A stretch of 64,000 nt of DNA, from the NCBI GenBank assembly GCA_009746045.1, contig RPFO01000104.1, positions 7,808,955-7,872,954 on the forward strand, read 5' to 3'. The notes under the pieces are model-generated. The model worked only from the letters and a program-made list of their open reading frames with translations, was not told the DNA's origin and made no database searches. Each line of letters starts with the position of its first letter. The first letter of the stretch is position 1. Source of the stretch: Mesostigma viride. Taxonomy: Eukaryota; Streptophyta; Mesostigmatophyceae; Mesostigmatales; Mesostigmataceae. The position numbers and the translations under genes are program-made. Below, piece after piece: positions 46,259 through 56,076 of this stretch.

Positions 46259-46919
46259 TTAAGGGGACTCGTCACCAAAACACCAAAAAATCAATAAAAA
46301 TTCAAAACTCGCATTAAACCTATGCAAACAGTGCCCAAAAGTGATTGGGGACACAAAGTAGCATTTATGACGATTTGTCGTGCACTTACTAGGGGTATGT
46401 CGCCTGGCATGTGGCTAAAAATAGCACAAGACGCTAAACCGTTCTTGCCGCCCAACGGTCAATAGGAGCATCTGTTTGACCTGCCCATACATTCCAAACG
46501 AGTTCCCCCTCTCCTCGACCGTTTGAGCTACTAACATGGGTCGGCGGGGCAGGTTTGTGAGAGTTATTAATTTTCCCGCCAAAATACGGTCTTTTTTCGC
46601 GGGAAAATTAATAACTCTCACAAACCTGACCCGCTGAACCATGTTAGTAACTCAAACGGTCGAGGAGAGGGGGAACTTGTTTGGAATGTATGGGCAGGTC
46701 AATCAGATGCTCCTATTGACCGTGGCGTGGCAAAAACGGTTTAGCGTCTTGTGCTATTTTTAGCCAAATGCCGGGGGTAATACCCCAAGTAAGTGCACGA
46801 CAAATCGTCATAAATGCTACTTTGGGTCCCCAAACCCATTTGGGCATTGTTCGCATAGGTTTAATGTGAGTTTTGAATTTTTATTGATTTTTTGGTGTTT
46901 TGGTGACGAGTCCCCTTAA
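46259..46919. mobile_element. Near-perfect 661-bp palindrome with TTAA ends
   Basis: The outer ends are TTAAGGGGACTCGTCACC and its complement. The arms of about 310 bp match with few mismatches up to the centre near 46575-46605 (CCGCCAAAATACGG, then TTTTTTCGCGGG). The structure is a foldback element or MITE, non-coding apart from a chance minus-strand frame. It sits in the larger TTAA element. Confidence 0.88.
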
Positions 46920-46979
46920 TTGAAATAAAGTGTTATAACGCAAAAAATTGCGTTATAAATGTGCTAACGCGAGTTAAAG

Positions 46980-48075
46980 GTGAGAAGCAGGGGAGGCGGG
47001 CCAGCCTTACTCCGCGAGCGGGGAAGGCGGGCAGCCGACATCGGCAGCTACGGCTCACCAGTGATGTGCATGGGGGCAAGAATGTCGCGCTTAAATGCCG
47101 TGAGAAGAGTCGTCGAGGTCTCATGTGCAGGCTGGTCGAAGTGCTTGACGATGACATTGTGGCCCTGCGCTGGGTGCGGTCGGCCTCCTCGCGGAGGTCG
47201 AGGGCTGCATGGTGGAGGTGGTGGAGGTGGCGTGGTGCTTGAGCAGGTCCGCCCAGGTCTGGGTGGGAGGGGCATCGCCATGCAGTTGGGCCAGCGGGGG
47301 CTGGCTTGGCGGCAATGTCCTTCACCGCCTGGGCGGTGAGGCCTGCGGTGTTCTGCATGCACTCCATGGCGATGGCCGTGTCCTTGAGGGGCTGGTCGAT
47401 GTCGAGGAGCTGGGCCTTGAGGTCGGCGGTGGAGGTGGCAGTGGCAGTGGACTCGGTGGAGGCGAGGAGGGTGGAGGTGGAGGTGACGGTCACTGGTGGA
47501 AATGTGAGGGAGCTTAGCAGCCAGCGTGCCTCCCATTGCCGCCACATCTGTGGCAAGGGGGGTCACGTGCTGCTCGAAAGCTTCCTTAACGGGAGGGTGC
47601 GGACGATGGCTTCAGTCGCGACGGTTGGAGGGGGAGCCCAGATCTCGGCGTAAGAGCGCCCGAGGAGGGAGCAGAGGGCGAAGCGCTGGAGCCGGGGGCG
47701 TTTCATGCGCGAAATGAGATCAAGATCATCGGTGGTGCCAGGAAAGCCGTTGGGCCAGCGGCCGCGGTTGTGGGATATGAGGTGCAAGCACAGGGCTACA
47801 AGCGAGGCGCGCGTGCCGGAAAACACGTCTTCCATGAAGGCTCCGGCGGGGTTCGAGTCCAGAAGCCAGATGCCTTGATGTCAAAGGCGATCTCGCCCCC
47901 AGTTCGGCTCGGCAGGGCGACTAGCTGCGCTTGGGCTCAGGCGATGCAGATGGCGAGGCAAGCCCGGGGGGGCGGCTGGGCAACCACCAGTGCGCGACGT
48001 ACTAGTGTCACCGCTGCCTTCCGGACCTGAGGGCGAAGCTGCAGCCGGAGCTGCAGGTCTACGTATTTTCATTGC
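46980..48075 (-). pseudogene. L1-ORF1p-like protein of copy C, fragmented
   Basis: Frame pieces at 48072-47881 (Pro/Ala/Ser-rich start), 47835-47563 (GTRASLVALCLHLISHNRGR; RFALCSLLGRSYAEIWAPPP) and 47556-46933 (GLTAQAVKDIAAKPAP; then ALDLREEAD). They correspond in order to copies A, B and D. The C-terminal LDDDLT region lies beyond the TTAA insertion at 43780-43740. Confidence 0.65.
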
Positions 48076-49592
48076 TTACAGTAACGCAGCGGCCAGGCTG
48101 CGTTGCGTAGATGAGCGTTTGCTCGTCATATATTGCGTAACAGCTTCAGAAAATTATATCAGTGTGTGCGTCTTAGAAAGACGAAGCGATTGTGATATTC
48201 ACAGCCGAATTCGGTGCCCAAATGTGAAAGTTATGAGCTCCGCCGTCAGCCATGGCTACCTCGTCGTGGCTCGTCGACGGGATTGATTAATTAATTAATT
48301 AGAAACATAACTCCGTTGGGAGTACATGTAGCACATATCCCTGAGAAGGGGCATATGGCTTTTAATACAATCTAGGCTACTTCCTGCAAGGCCGGTGGGA
48401 ATGTAAGCTACCCTTGCTCTAGGTGCACCAGGGCACCTGCACCCTCATGATCTTCACACTATGCCCAGCTAAGGGGGAGTATGTCATGTGGGGGAAGATC
48501 ATCATGGCTATACAAGAGCTAGGGCATGGCTTCTCGACAGAGAGCATCTCTCTGCATGGCATAGCATGGCTAAATTCTTAATGCGACATCCATGGGGGTC
48601 CCATTATAGGCAGGGCGTGGCTAAATGCTGAAGGCATCATCCATGGGGGCCATTATGGGCGCACATGCGCGTGGGCCACATGCTAGGCTAAGCCTGACTA
48701 ATCTACACTACTGGTATATATTCCCTATAGTCTGAGGTGGCAGGGGGGGCCTGCCAGGGCTTGTGGTCAACGTGGATGACCGCCCCCCTCCGGTATACCG
48801 GCTTCCCCCTTGCGCTCTGCCGGAGCTGAAGGTACTGTCGGCCATAGCTCGCGTCGCCGCTGTTGCTGGGCCAGGGTCAAGTCGTCGTCCAGCGTGAAGC
48901 GAGTCTCCGAGAGCTTCTTGCGGCATTTAAGCAACGCTTGTCCGCCATGTACTTAAAGGTGAGGAGCACGCGTGCTGGGCCAGCCTTCCCCCGCGCACGG
49001 GGGAGGCGGACAGCCGACATGTCCAGCTCACCAGTGAGTAGCATGGGGGCAAGAATGGCGCGCTTAAATGCCTCAAGACGGCTCGTGGAGGTCTCACCTG
49101 CCGGCTGGTCGAAGTGCTTGACGATGACATTGTGGCTGCGCCGGGCGATGTCGGCTTCCTCGCGAAGGTCGAGGCCTCGAGGGCTTGTTGCTTGAGACTG
49201 TTGTGCCGTGATGGTGGAGGTGGTGGAGGTGCTGTGCTGCTTAAGCAAGTCAGCCCAGGTGCATGGAGGGAGCATCGCGCCGGCCGGGCCAGCAGGCGCC
49301 GGCTGGGCGGCGATGTCCTTCACCGCCTGGGCGGTGAGGCCGGCGGTGTCATGCAAGCTCTTGAGCAAGGGCGGTGGCGGTGGCTTGAAGGCGTTGGTCG
49401 AGGTCGAGGAGCTGGGCTTTGACGTCGGCAGTGAAGGCGGAAATGGCAGTGGAGGTGGAGGCGGCGGCGGTGGAAAGGCGAGGAAGTTCAGCAGCCAGCG
49501 CGCCACCCATTGCTGCGACGTCGGCAGCAAGGGGGGTCACGTGCTGCTGGAAGGCTTCCGTGAGGATGGAACGGAGGGCGGGGGCGGAGATG

Positions 49593-49600
49593 GATGGAGC
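49593..49600. repeat. hAT target-site duplication, left
   Basis: GATGGAGC, repeated at 50943-50950 on the other side of the element. Confidence 0.92.
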
Positions 49601-50942
49601 CCGGGTTGGAAAATACGTGTGCGGGGTATAATACGTGGACTTAAAATACGCGTATTATACGTGGGGGGTATAAAATACGCGGCGGTAAAATGCGCGACAG
49701 TTTTTGTGGTCCAATTGTCAGTCACCCAATTAGCACGCTCCTTGATGATGGTCATGCAGTTATTACAACTGAAATTTGGTGTATATGTTTATTTATTAAC
49801 ATCTTCCATTTATGCCCTGCAATCCTATCTGATTATGATTTGATAAATGCAGGGGGGAGCATGCTGCAACGGGAATTGTAAGGAATCAATCAATTAATTA
49901 ATTGTAAGGAAAGCCATCCACTATATAATGGACAGAAACGAGGGTCCAGCTGTAACGGTTGTTCTTGGCCCTGAGATCCTCGACAGCCACCTGCACGCTC
50001 TCCTTCTTCTTCACGAGAAGCTCGCCACCCAACAACTTCCGAGAAGGAGGGGTGACGTGCCCTCCTCGCATTGAAGGCAATGCCGTTCTCGATAAAAAAT
50101 TCGGCAGCCAGCAGCTGGACACCTTTCTCGTCGACGGGAACCAGCCATTTGGTGATGCTCAGCTGGCCTTTGCTGGGAACCGACGACAAGTCAGCCGGCG
50201 CAGCCCCTCCCATCTCCGCCATTGCCCTGTTCAAATTGTGCTGCTTCTTGGCGTCTGACTGCTGCGACTTGTTGTTATACATCCTGAGAAACTTGCTCCG
50301 GATATTCGGTGGAATTTTGTCGCAGGGTAACATCCCTTCCCCTGCGATTCCGGCAAAGTGTGCACGGACTCGGAATACGCTGATTGCCCCCGCCCCGTAT
50401 GAGAACTTCTTGTTGCAAAATGAGCAGAACTTATTCGACACAAACTGCGTTTTGTTACTAACAGCATCTGTGACTGCTTCTTTCTTCTCGAGAACGAAAT
50501 CCCATTCAGGCCCTTTCTTCTTCATGGCTGCAAATCGAAAATGGCTGCATACTGTCGCACAGTCGCACTGGCCTCGTCGTCGCTATATTGCATTTATACA
50601 CCGTCAGTAGCACAGCTGGCATTTTCTGGCACACTGTTATTACATATGCGTTATGTACCTAGTCCTAGCTGTCTCCTACCGGCCAAACATTTTGCAAGGC
50701 TTGCGCTTTATGAAAAGAACTGTACGCATCTACTTCTAGTAGTAAAAATCTCAAATGTGCAGTGAGCGCGCCGCGCCCAGAACCTGGGCACCGCGCCAGT
50801 GCCCGCTGCCCGCTGGTACCCCCGAGAAATTCTAAGTCCAAACCGCGTGGTCAGACGTAAAATACGCGTAAAATACGTCGAGGCCCATAATATGCTTTAT
50901 CCCGCATTTTATCGCATTCGTACGGCGTACAGACCAACCCGG
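49601..50942 (-). mobile_element. hAT-family DNA transposon, non-autonomous, 1342 bp
   Basis: Short terminal inverted repeats (CCGGGTTGG at the left, CCAACCCGG at the right) and an 8-bp target duplication GATGGAGC identify a hAT insertion. Subterminal copies of AAATACG and TATAATACG occur near both ends (49608-49690 and 50855-50880), as expected for transposase binding sites. It encodes only the BED-finger part of a transposase. Confidence 0.88.
49890..50525 (-). CDS. Truncated hAT transposase with BED-type zinc finger
   Basis: 211 residues from an ATG at 50525. A BED-like finger lies at about residues 30-75: CSFCNKKFSYGAGAISVFRV, then RAHFAGIAGEGMLPC. It has the C-x2-C pair, an H and a following C, as in the DNA-binding finger of hAT transposases. 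Further on, FFIENGIAFNARRARHPSFSEVV (residues about 143-165) resembles the segment that introduces the catalytic RNase H-like domain in hAT proteins (G-I-x-F). The frame then runs into low-complexity sequence and stops. The catalytic and dimerisation domains are missing. It could still bind element ends and act as a repressor; that is inference. Confidence 0.65.
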   Translation of the reverse strand: MKKKGPEWDFVLEKKEAVTDAVSNKTQFVSNKFCSFCNKKFSYGAGAISVFRVRAHFAGIAGEGMLPCDKIPPNIRSKFLRMYNNKSQQSDAKKQHNLNRAMAEMGGAAPADLSSVPSKGQLSITKWLVPVDEKGVQLLAAEFFIENGIAFNARRARHPSFSEVVGWRASREEEGERAGGCRGSQGQEQPLQLDPRFCPLYSGWLSLQLIN

Positions 50943-51465
50943 GATGGAGCCCAGATCTCGCCGTCAGAGCGCTGGAGAAGGGAGTTGAGGATGGCGTGCT
51001 GGAGCTGGGGGCGGGGGCAGCCGAACAGCATGCTGTGGTTGGTCCAGCGGCTGCCGTTGCCGCAGACTGAGGAGGCGAACTTGGTCGTACTGTAGAGATG
51101 GAGGCACAGGTCGTATAGCGAGGCGTAGTCCCCGAAGAAGATGCAGTGCATAGCATCGTCCGGGGACATGTTGGTCCAGTCGTGATCATCGACCTGGAAA
51201 GGTTCGGGCCGAAAGCGCGGTTCAGAGGGGCGGGACCCTCCTGTTTTGTCGGCTGAGCGGGTGCGTTTCGGGTCAGGCGATGCCGATGGCGAGGCATTAA
51301 GCCCGGGAGGTTGCTGGGCGACCACCAGTGCACGACTAAGTGTCACCGCTGCCTGCCGGACCTGAGGGCGAAGCTGCAGCCTGAGCTGCAGAATTTTCAT
51401 GGCCGAGCGCATCCGCCAAACTGCGTTAAGTGAAGGGGCGTTTGCTCGTCATATATTGCAGTTAG

Positions 51466-52207
51466 CATTTTGGGCAACCAATATGCTAAGTGGATGCAGT
51501 TTGGAAAGACCTTTCCAACGCCGTGCTGACCGCGCCTGAAACAGACAAGGGACAAGAAAGATATGAGGTCCCGAAGTCCTAGCCGTCCGTGGCCGACTAG
51601 GGTGCAGTCCTCTGGTATAGTGGACAGGACACGTGGCAGGCCGTGCCTGCACAGGCTTAGCCTGTCCATCACGTGACTGTGGTCCACGTAGACCAGGAGG
51701 AGCAGCAGCCTGTGACTGGTGGGGTACTGGAGCTGGCACAGGACTGCAAGGATACTAGACCTTGCAGGCTTGTGACAGGTCCTGTACTTCCTAGGTTGCA
51801 GGAGTCTAGGCAAATCCAGCTTGTCCTGGCTCTGCACTGATGCCAGTGGACGTTGGGGATTTGTCTGTGGGCCTGCACGTGCCTCGTCACGCCGATGGGA
51901 ACAAGGAACAACGAAAAGGATATAGCTTGGTCATGGGGGATGACCAGCTATCTTGGCAAGCACGAACCGTGGGTGCCCACATTGGACGTGGAAGTGACCA
52001 CCGTGGTCGTGACTTGGTGCACGGGTTAAAAGGTTGCTGCCTGCAAGTTTGGCTCATCCCGTTGTGTGTGAAAGACCAGGAGCTCACGCTCTGGGCTTTG
52101 ATCTTAACTCGTACTACTTTCCTGCTGCAAGTTTTCATGTCGATCGGCCGACGCTCGGGCAAACAGGCCTGAGTCGCAGTCTTCGAGCCGCCAATTAAGA
52201 TACGTCG
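51466..52207. other. No recognised gene
   Basis: A minus-strand frame at 51837-51397 is open but overlaps the copy D boundary and has no motif. No repeat with other parts of the window was found. Confidence 0.3.
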
Positions 52208-53189
52208 GTGCCGCCAGCGCGCAAGAGGTCGTTCTATCCTTACACGCATCAATCGAACGCATCTACCTTTGTGCAGGCTGCGTACGTCGCGCGAGGCCTT
52301 GCTGAAGGCGGGTGGGTTGCGGTTTTCGGCAACGCAGCTGGGCCGTCAGCTAACGACCCAGTGGTAATGAGGATAAGGGCGACGACGTCGCCAGGCGAAA
52401 CGGGCAGAGTTGCCACGGAGCGTCTCGTCAGTATTCGGGACGAGATTGCATCTTTGATTTACAGTTTGGAGGTCGCGTACCAAGGAGGGCACGTGACGAT
52501 ACAAGCGCTGGACTTGGCGAGGGAGACGCTGAGTCAGTTAACCACCATCTGTTTGGGTGGTGCGAGACTGTATAATCGATCATTGGGTGGCCACAAGCTC
52601 ATTGGGGGAAGGCACGGACGCATCCCACATCATACGGGACGCGCAGACGCGCGAGGAGGACAACCCGTGGTCCTCAGCAGAGGTTGTCGCACAAACGTGC
52701 GAGCACCTGGTCAACATCCTGATCCAGGAATCGCGCGGACACGCCGACCATTGGGTCATCACCACCAGGCCGCCGGGCATTTGGTCGACATTGGAGGACA
52801 CGCCCCGAGTACAAAGGGCGCCAGGTGCGACAGGGCCGACCGTGACCGTCATCACAGGTCGTGAGGTTTCAGCCGAGGATTTCCACGATCAGTTCGTGGA
52901 CAGACCTGCGGGCATCATCGCCAGGTCGTCGCAACAAATCGACGAGGGCGACGGGACGCAGGAGGGATACTCCGCTCGGCGACGGGCAGAGTTGCATATT
53001 CCGGCGGAGCCGGATCACGATTTCGGTGAGATAGGTCGGGGGTCGCGCAACGACCGACGGGGTGGTGGGAGCCAGTGGGTAAGAAACCTGGAGTGGTATC
53101 GCCGGGGCAGCGCGCCCAGAGTACCGGTGGAGCTAGCTGTCCGGGCTGACGGGAGCCCGGTAAGCCGAGTGTTCAAATGGTCCTTATAA
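52208..53189 (+). pseudogene. Unknown coding-like region, two overlapping frames
   Basis: One frame covers 52208-52600 (TFVQAAYVARGLAEGGWVAV; TERLVSIRDEIASLIYSLEV; HVTIQALDLARETLSQLTTI) and reads like a protein, faintly like an RNase H-type fold. From about 52557 the coding-like character moves to another frame (SSLGEGTDASHIIRDAQTRE; EVVAQTCEHLVNILIQESRG; ISGEEFH-like DFHDQFVDRPAG) to a stop at 53189. The simplest reading is one ORF of about 320 codons with a frameshift near 52560-52600. I do not recognise the family. Confidence 0.35.
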
Positions 53190-53678
53190 CGCAGAGGAGG
53201 TCCGAGCAGTTCCCCGAGTGGGAACACCGGTGGCGCTAACTGCGCAAGAGCGTGCATGAGGCAGAAGCAGAGTCTGGCCGGAGAGCAGCCGACGGCCTCT
53301 TCAGGCAACGCCAGCGCTTGAGTTTGTTCTTCTTTTCCCTTCGCCTGTATTGTTGTGTCGCCACTCTGTATATAATGCCTCGTGGCAAACCGGCGGGCGA
53401 CGGCGACAAGGGCGAGGCGGAGGCGCTGGCAGGGGAGAGCCAGGAGCCTAGGAAGGACAAGGAGCACTTTGGTGGGGGAGGCTATCTCTACCAGCGACGG
53501 CGATGGGGGAAAGCGGCCGGGGGAGCAAGCGACGGCATGAGGACTCGGTGGAGGAGGCGAGGAAGGTGCGGGCGACATGGCCATCTGACGCGATGACGAT
53601 GGCAAACGGGCAACCATGCAGCCGTGGAGAAGAGTATTAAAGAGGGATGCCTCCGCTGACGGCAATGGTAAGAGGCTC
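53190..53678. other. No recognised gene
   Basis: GC-rich short frames (Arg/Gly-rich) abut the LTR of the minus-strand chromovirus. Nothing was recognised. Confidence 0.3.
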
Positions 53679-54380
53679 TGTAACGACTAAAAATGTTGTG
53701 TTTGCAACAGCCTCAGTTTCAACATTGATGTGAAAAGATCTTTATACCTGGGTTGGAGTCGCGACAGATAACTTCACGTCCAGAGAAGCAATGAAGATGG
53801 ATCTTCAACAGTTAAGGGAATGAGTCCCCACCCTTGTTAGACACAACAGACAAGTTATATCCAAGTCGACTATCTGTTGAAGTTATAGTTGACTTTTAGC
53901 GAGGGTTGTTTGATTGATGAAACAAGGAAACCCTTGAATTACACCATAGCTTTAGCTTTCTTACACGCACACATGCACAGCCGCCACAAGCAGGATAAAA
54001 GTCATCGTGCACGCAGAGTCGGCTCAGCCCTACCCCGGAAGGACCAATCAAAAGTGAGAATCACTCAAGATAAGATCTTAGCTTCCGAATCCTCAACACA
54101 ACACAAAGCCAGCACATACGGAATCTCCATGACCTGGAACCAGATCCACCAGGTACAACGGTAATAAAGAGAATCTATGACTGACTGAACAAAACCATGC
54201 AAAGTACCCTACGTGGATCAGGCCACGACCAATGAGGGTAGAACAATAAAGTCTACAGATCTCAGCAGGCCCAATATCCATCAGACGTCGAAGCCTCCTA
54301 ACTTCTCAAATAATTGTCCTAAAGAACTCATAATAAGATCAACAGTAGGAAAACTTTGGATGTAACATTTGGTTGTTACA
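53679..54380 (-). repeat. 3' LTR of the minus-strand chromovirus
   Basis: 702 bp. Read on the plus strand it begins TGTAACGACTAAAAATGTTG and ends GGTTGTTACA. It is the same family as the 697-bp LTRs, with small indels. Confidence 0.92.
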
Positions 54381-54766
54381 TATCTCCCCCTCAAGACAGG
54401 AACTCCCAGTTCCTAGAAGCCAAGAAGAATAAAACAACAACCTCCACAAAAAAACAACACAACAATAAACAGGAAGTCCACCACCTCTTGGGACAAGCAA
54501 GTGGGTTTTTACATCCCCAAAGGGCCTCCTATCTCATTATCATCTGATCCTGGTCAACCCTGAATAAGACAAATTCACCCACAGATGAAATGCCATCAAG
54601 TGACCCAAACACACAGGCAACCATGCCTGGATAATACAACTGCAAGACTACCATGAACCCAGAACTGTCATTACTGGAAATCTGGACTGGACATCAGAAC
54701 TGGCCTCCTCCATTCTGGATCCCCACCTCACTCCACAGCCCCATCTCCAACCATCCTGGAAACCCT

Positions 54767-56028
54767 TCACAAAGTGAACCAATCCCCCTTCTTCGTGTCC
54801 TTCCCCCTCGTTCCAAACACTGGGAAATGCTCCACCATGGACACCAGATCTGGCCAGTTCCTGCTGACCTGAATAGCCAGGCAGGTCTCAGCAGCCTTGC
54901 CCAACTCAGCTGAAAACCTACTGCACTGGGCAGGGTAGGACAGAGTAACCACAGCCTGTCGGAGGGGGTCGAAGACCCAGCCACTGGCAGTCTTATGGCG
55001 ACATAGCCAGCTGCTATAGGACCACCACAGCTGTAGGAAGGCCTTGATAGGCCCCCACCTGGCCCCAAGATGGGTACCAGCACCCTCAAGGGCGTGAGCC
55101 TGGCCCTCAGCTCGTTAGGGAACTTTGGTAACTGCAGCCCCACGAAGACCGTGCTGTCCTTGTGTGGGAAACATGACATCACAGAGCAGCTGGACGACGG
55201 AGTCATGTCAAACTCTCCCTGCTTGACAGCTTGCTCGAGTAGCTCAGTGTAGGTCTGGGAATAACCAACTGGCTTGAGCTCTGCAAAGGCGAGTCTCAGG
55301 TCACTGGGCAGAGCCGCCATCAAGTCCTGGCCCTCCACCGGCCTCATGTCAAACGAAGGCCACGGGTACACTGCAAAGACGGTGTGCATAATGTAAGCCA
55401 CCATGGGTGAACCAATCTCACAAAGACTGGGGGGCAGACAGTCCAGGGCCAACTCTACCATACCCTCAGGTACTAGTTCACCCTCCTCCACCACTGTCTG
55501 GTCGAGGGCCTTCATGGCTGTGTACAAGGATTTACACCACTCGCACTGTTCAGGGACACATTTACGGTGGTCCAAGTACTGCTCCACCTGTTTTGTTGGG
55601 ACAACGGACCTGGGCAAGTGTACCACCACCTTAGGGGGTGGAGGAGCCTCCGTAGAGGAGGGAACTGAGGCCACCATGGTGGGGATAGCCTCCTGAGCTA
55701 CCTGGGCCTCAGAGGCTGCAGGCACAGCAGAACCCACAAGTGGAAGGTGCCCAGCCCTCAAGTGTTCTGCCATCTGAGTAACCAAACCCTCCACATGAGC
55801 CAACCTTGATATAAGGGCCCCGTGACGCTGCTCGTGCCGCTGCTGATCATGTACCATACGCTGGAACAGGTTGAGAAAATGGGCTTCCACGAACCCAGCG
55901 TCTTCCTGGAGCGAAGTACCAGTGGCCCTGGGGCCAGCGTAGTCGTGCTGAAAGACATACGTAGCCCTCACGTCCTCTTGGAGTTGGGCAGGTGACCTGG
56001 GTGTCCCCTCAGGATGGGAGTCTGCCAT
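54767..56028 (-). CDS. Extra ORF between pol and the 3' LTR of a chromovirus, about 420 codons, one frameshift
   Basis: It starts at ATG 56028 (MADSHPEG), 48 bp after the pol stop. Residues 25-85 are helical (GFVEAHFLNLFQRMVHDQQR; HGALISRLAHVEGLVTQMAE), consistent with a coiled coil. Next come KVVVHLPRSVVPTKQVEQYL, a Cys pair segment (RKCVPEQCEWCKSLYTAM), and a conserved segment (SFDMRPVEGQDLMAALPSDL; AFAELKPVGYSQTYTELLEQ). Around 55050-55080 the reading moves to another frame (VTLSYPAQCSRFSAELGKAA; VSRNWPDLVSMVEHFPVFGT) and stops at 54767. The related element at 13.6-21.0 kb keeps both segments in the same order and the same distance from its 3' LTR, so the ORF belongs to the family. It is gag-like in character but lies where env-like ORFs lie. 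The function is unknown. Confidence 0.6.
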
Positions 56029-56076
56029 GGCTGGCAACCACAGACACACAGCACCAAAAAGGGGCGTTAGCAGTGC

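Larger units (their letters stand above)
43829..46973. mobile_element. TTAA-flanked terminal-inverted-repeat element, 3145 bp
   Basis: It is flanked by TTAA on both sides (43825-43828 and 46974-46977). The ends are inverted: CTCGCGTTATTACATAACGC on the left and, reverse-complemented, CTCGCGTTAGCACATTTATA on the right. Both continue into ATAACGCAATTTTTTGCG. The TTAA duplication is the hallmark of piggyBac-like insertion, but the ends do not start with the usual CCC and no transposase is seen inside. A minus-strand frame of 181 codons (45289-44744) has no recognisable domain. Two further inverted-repeat structures are nested inside. Confidence 0.82.
43445..48278 (-). mobile_element. ORF1-only LINE-like element, copy C (split by a TTAA element)
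   Basis: Minus orientation. The 5' end is at about 48278 (GAGCTCCGCCGTCAGCCATG read on the plus strand), ORF1 remnants lie at 48075-46980 and 43828-43640, and the 3' UTR runs to about 43445, where the final hairpin part is missing. Comparison with copy D (GTCCGCCATGTACTTAAAGG) shows that 43829-46973 interrupts it exactly at a TTAA. Confidence 0.75.
48870..51412 (-). pseudogene. L1-ORF1p-like protein of copy D, split by hAT
   Basis: The N-terminal half (51412 to 50951) is the cleanest of the family, with DDHDWTNMSPDDAMHCIFFG, YDLCLHLYSTTKFASSVCGN and FGCPRPQLQHAILNSLLQRS. The C-terminal half (49540 to 48877) contains AGLTAQAVKDIAAQP, RGLDLREEADIARRSHNVIV, HFDQPAGETSTSRLEAFKRA and GKAGPARVLLTFKYMADKRC, then the LDDDLTLAQQQRRREL box in a shifted frame near 48895-48850. 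The hydrophobic segment before an aromatic-rich RRM-like half is the layout of L1 ORF1 proteins. Confidence 0.68.
48283..51465 (-). mobile_element. ORF1-only LINE-like element, copy D (split by a hAT element)
   Basis: Minus orientation, directly upstream of copy C in head-to-tail order (the gap between the 3' end of D and the 5' end of C is only a few bp). The 3' end carries CTCCCAACGGAGTTATGTTT and then a TAATTAATTAATTA tail (48283-48330). ORF1 pieces are 51412-50951 and 49592-48870. The 5' end is truncated at about 51465. The hAT element at 49601-50942 interrupts it. Confidence 0.78.
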
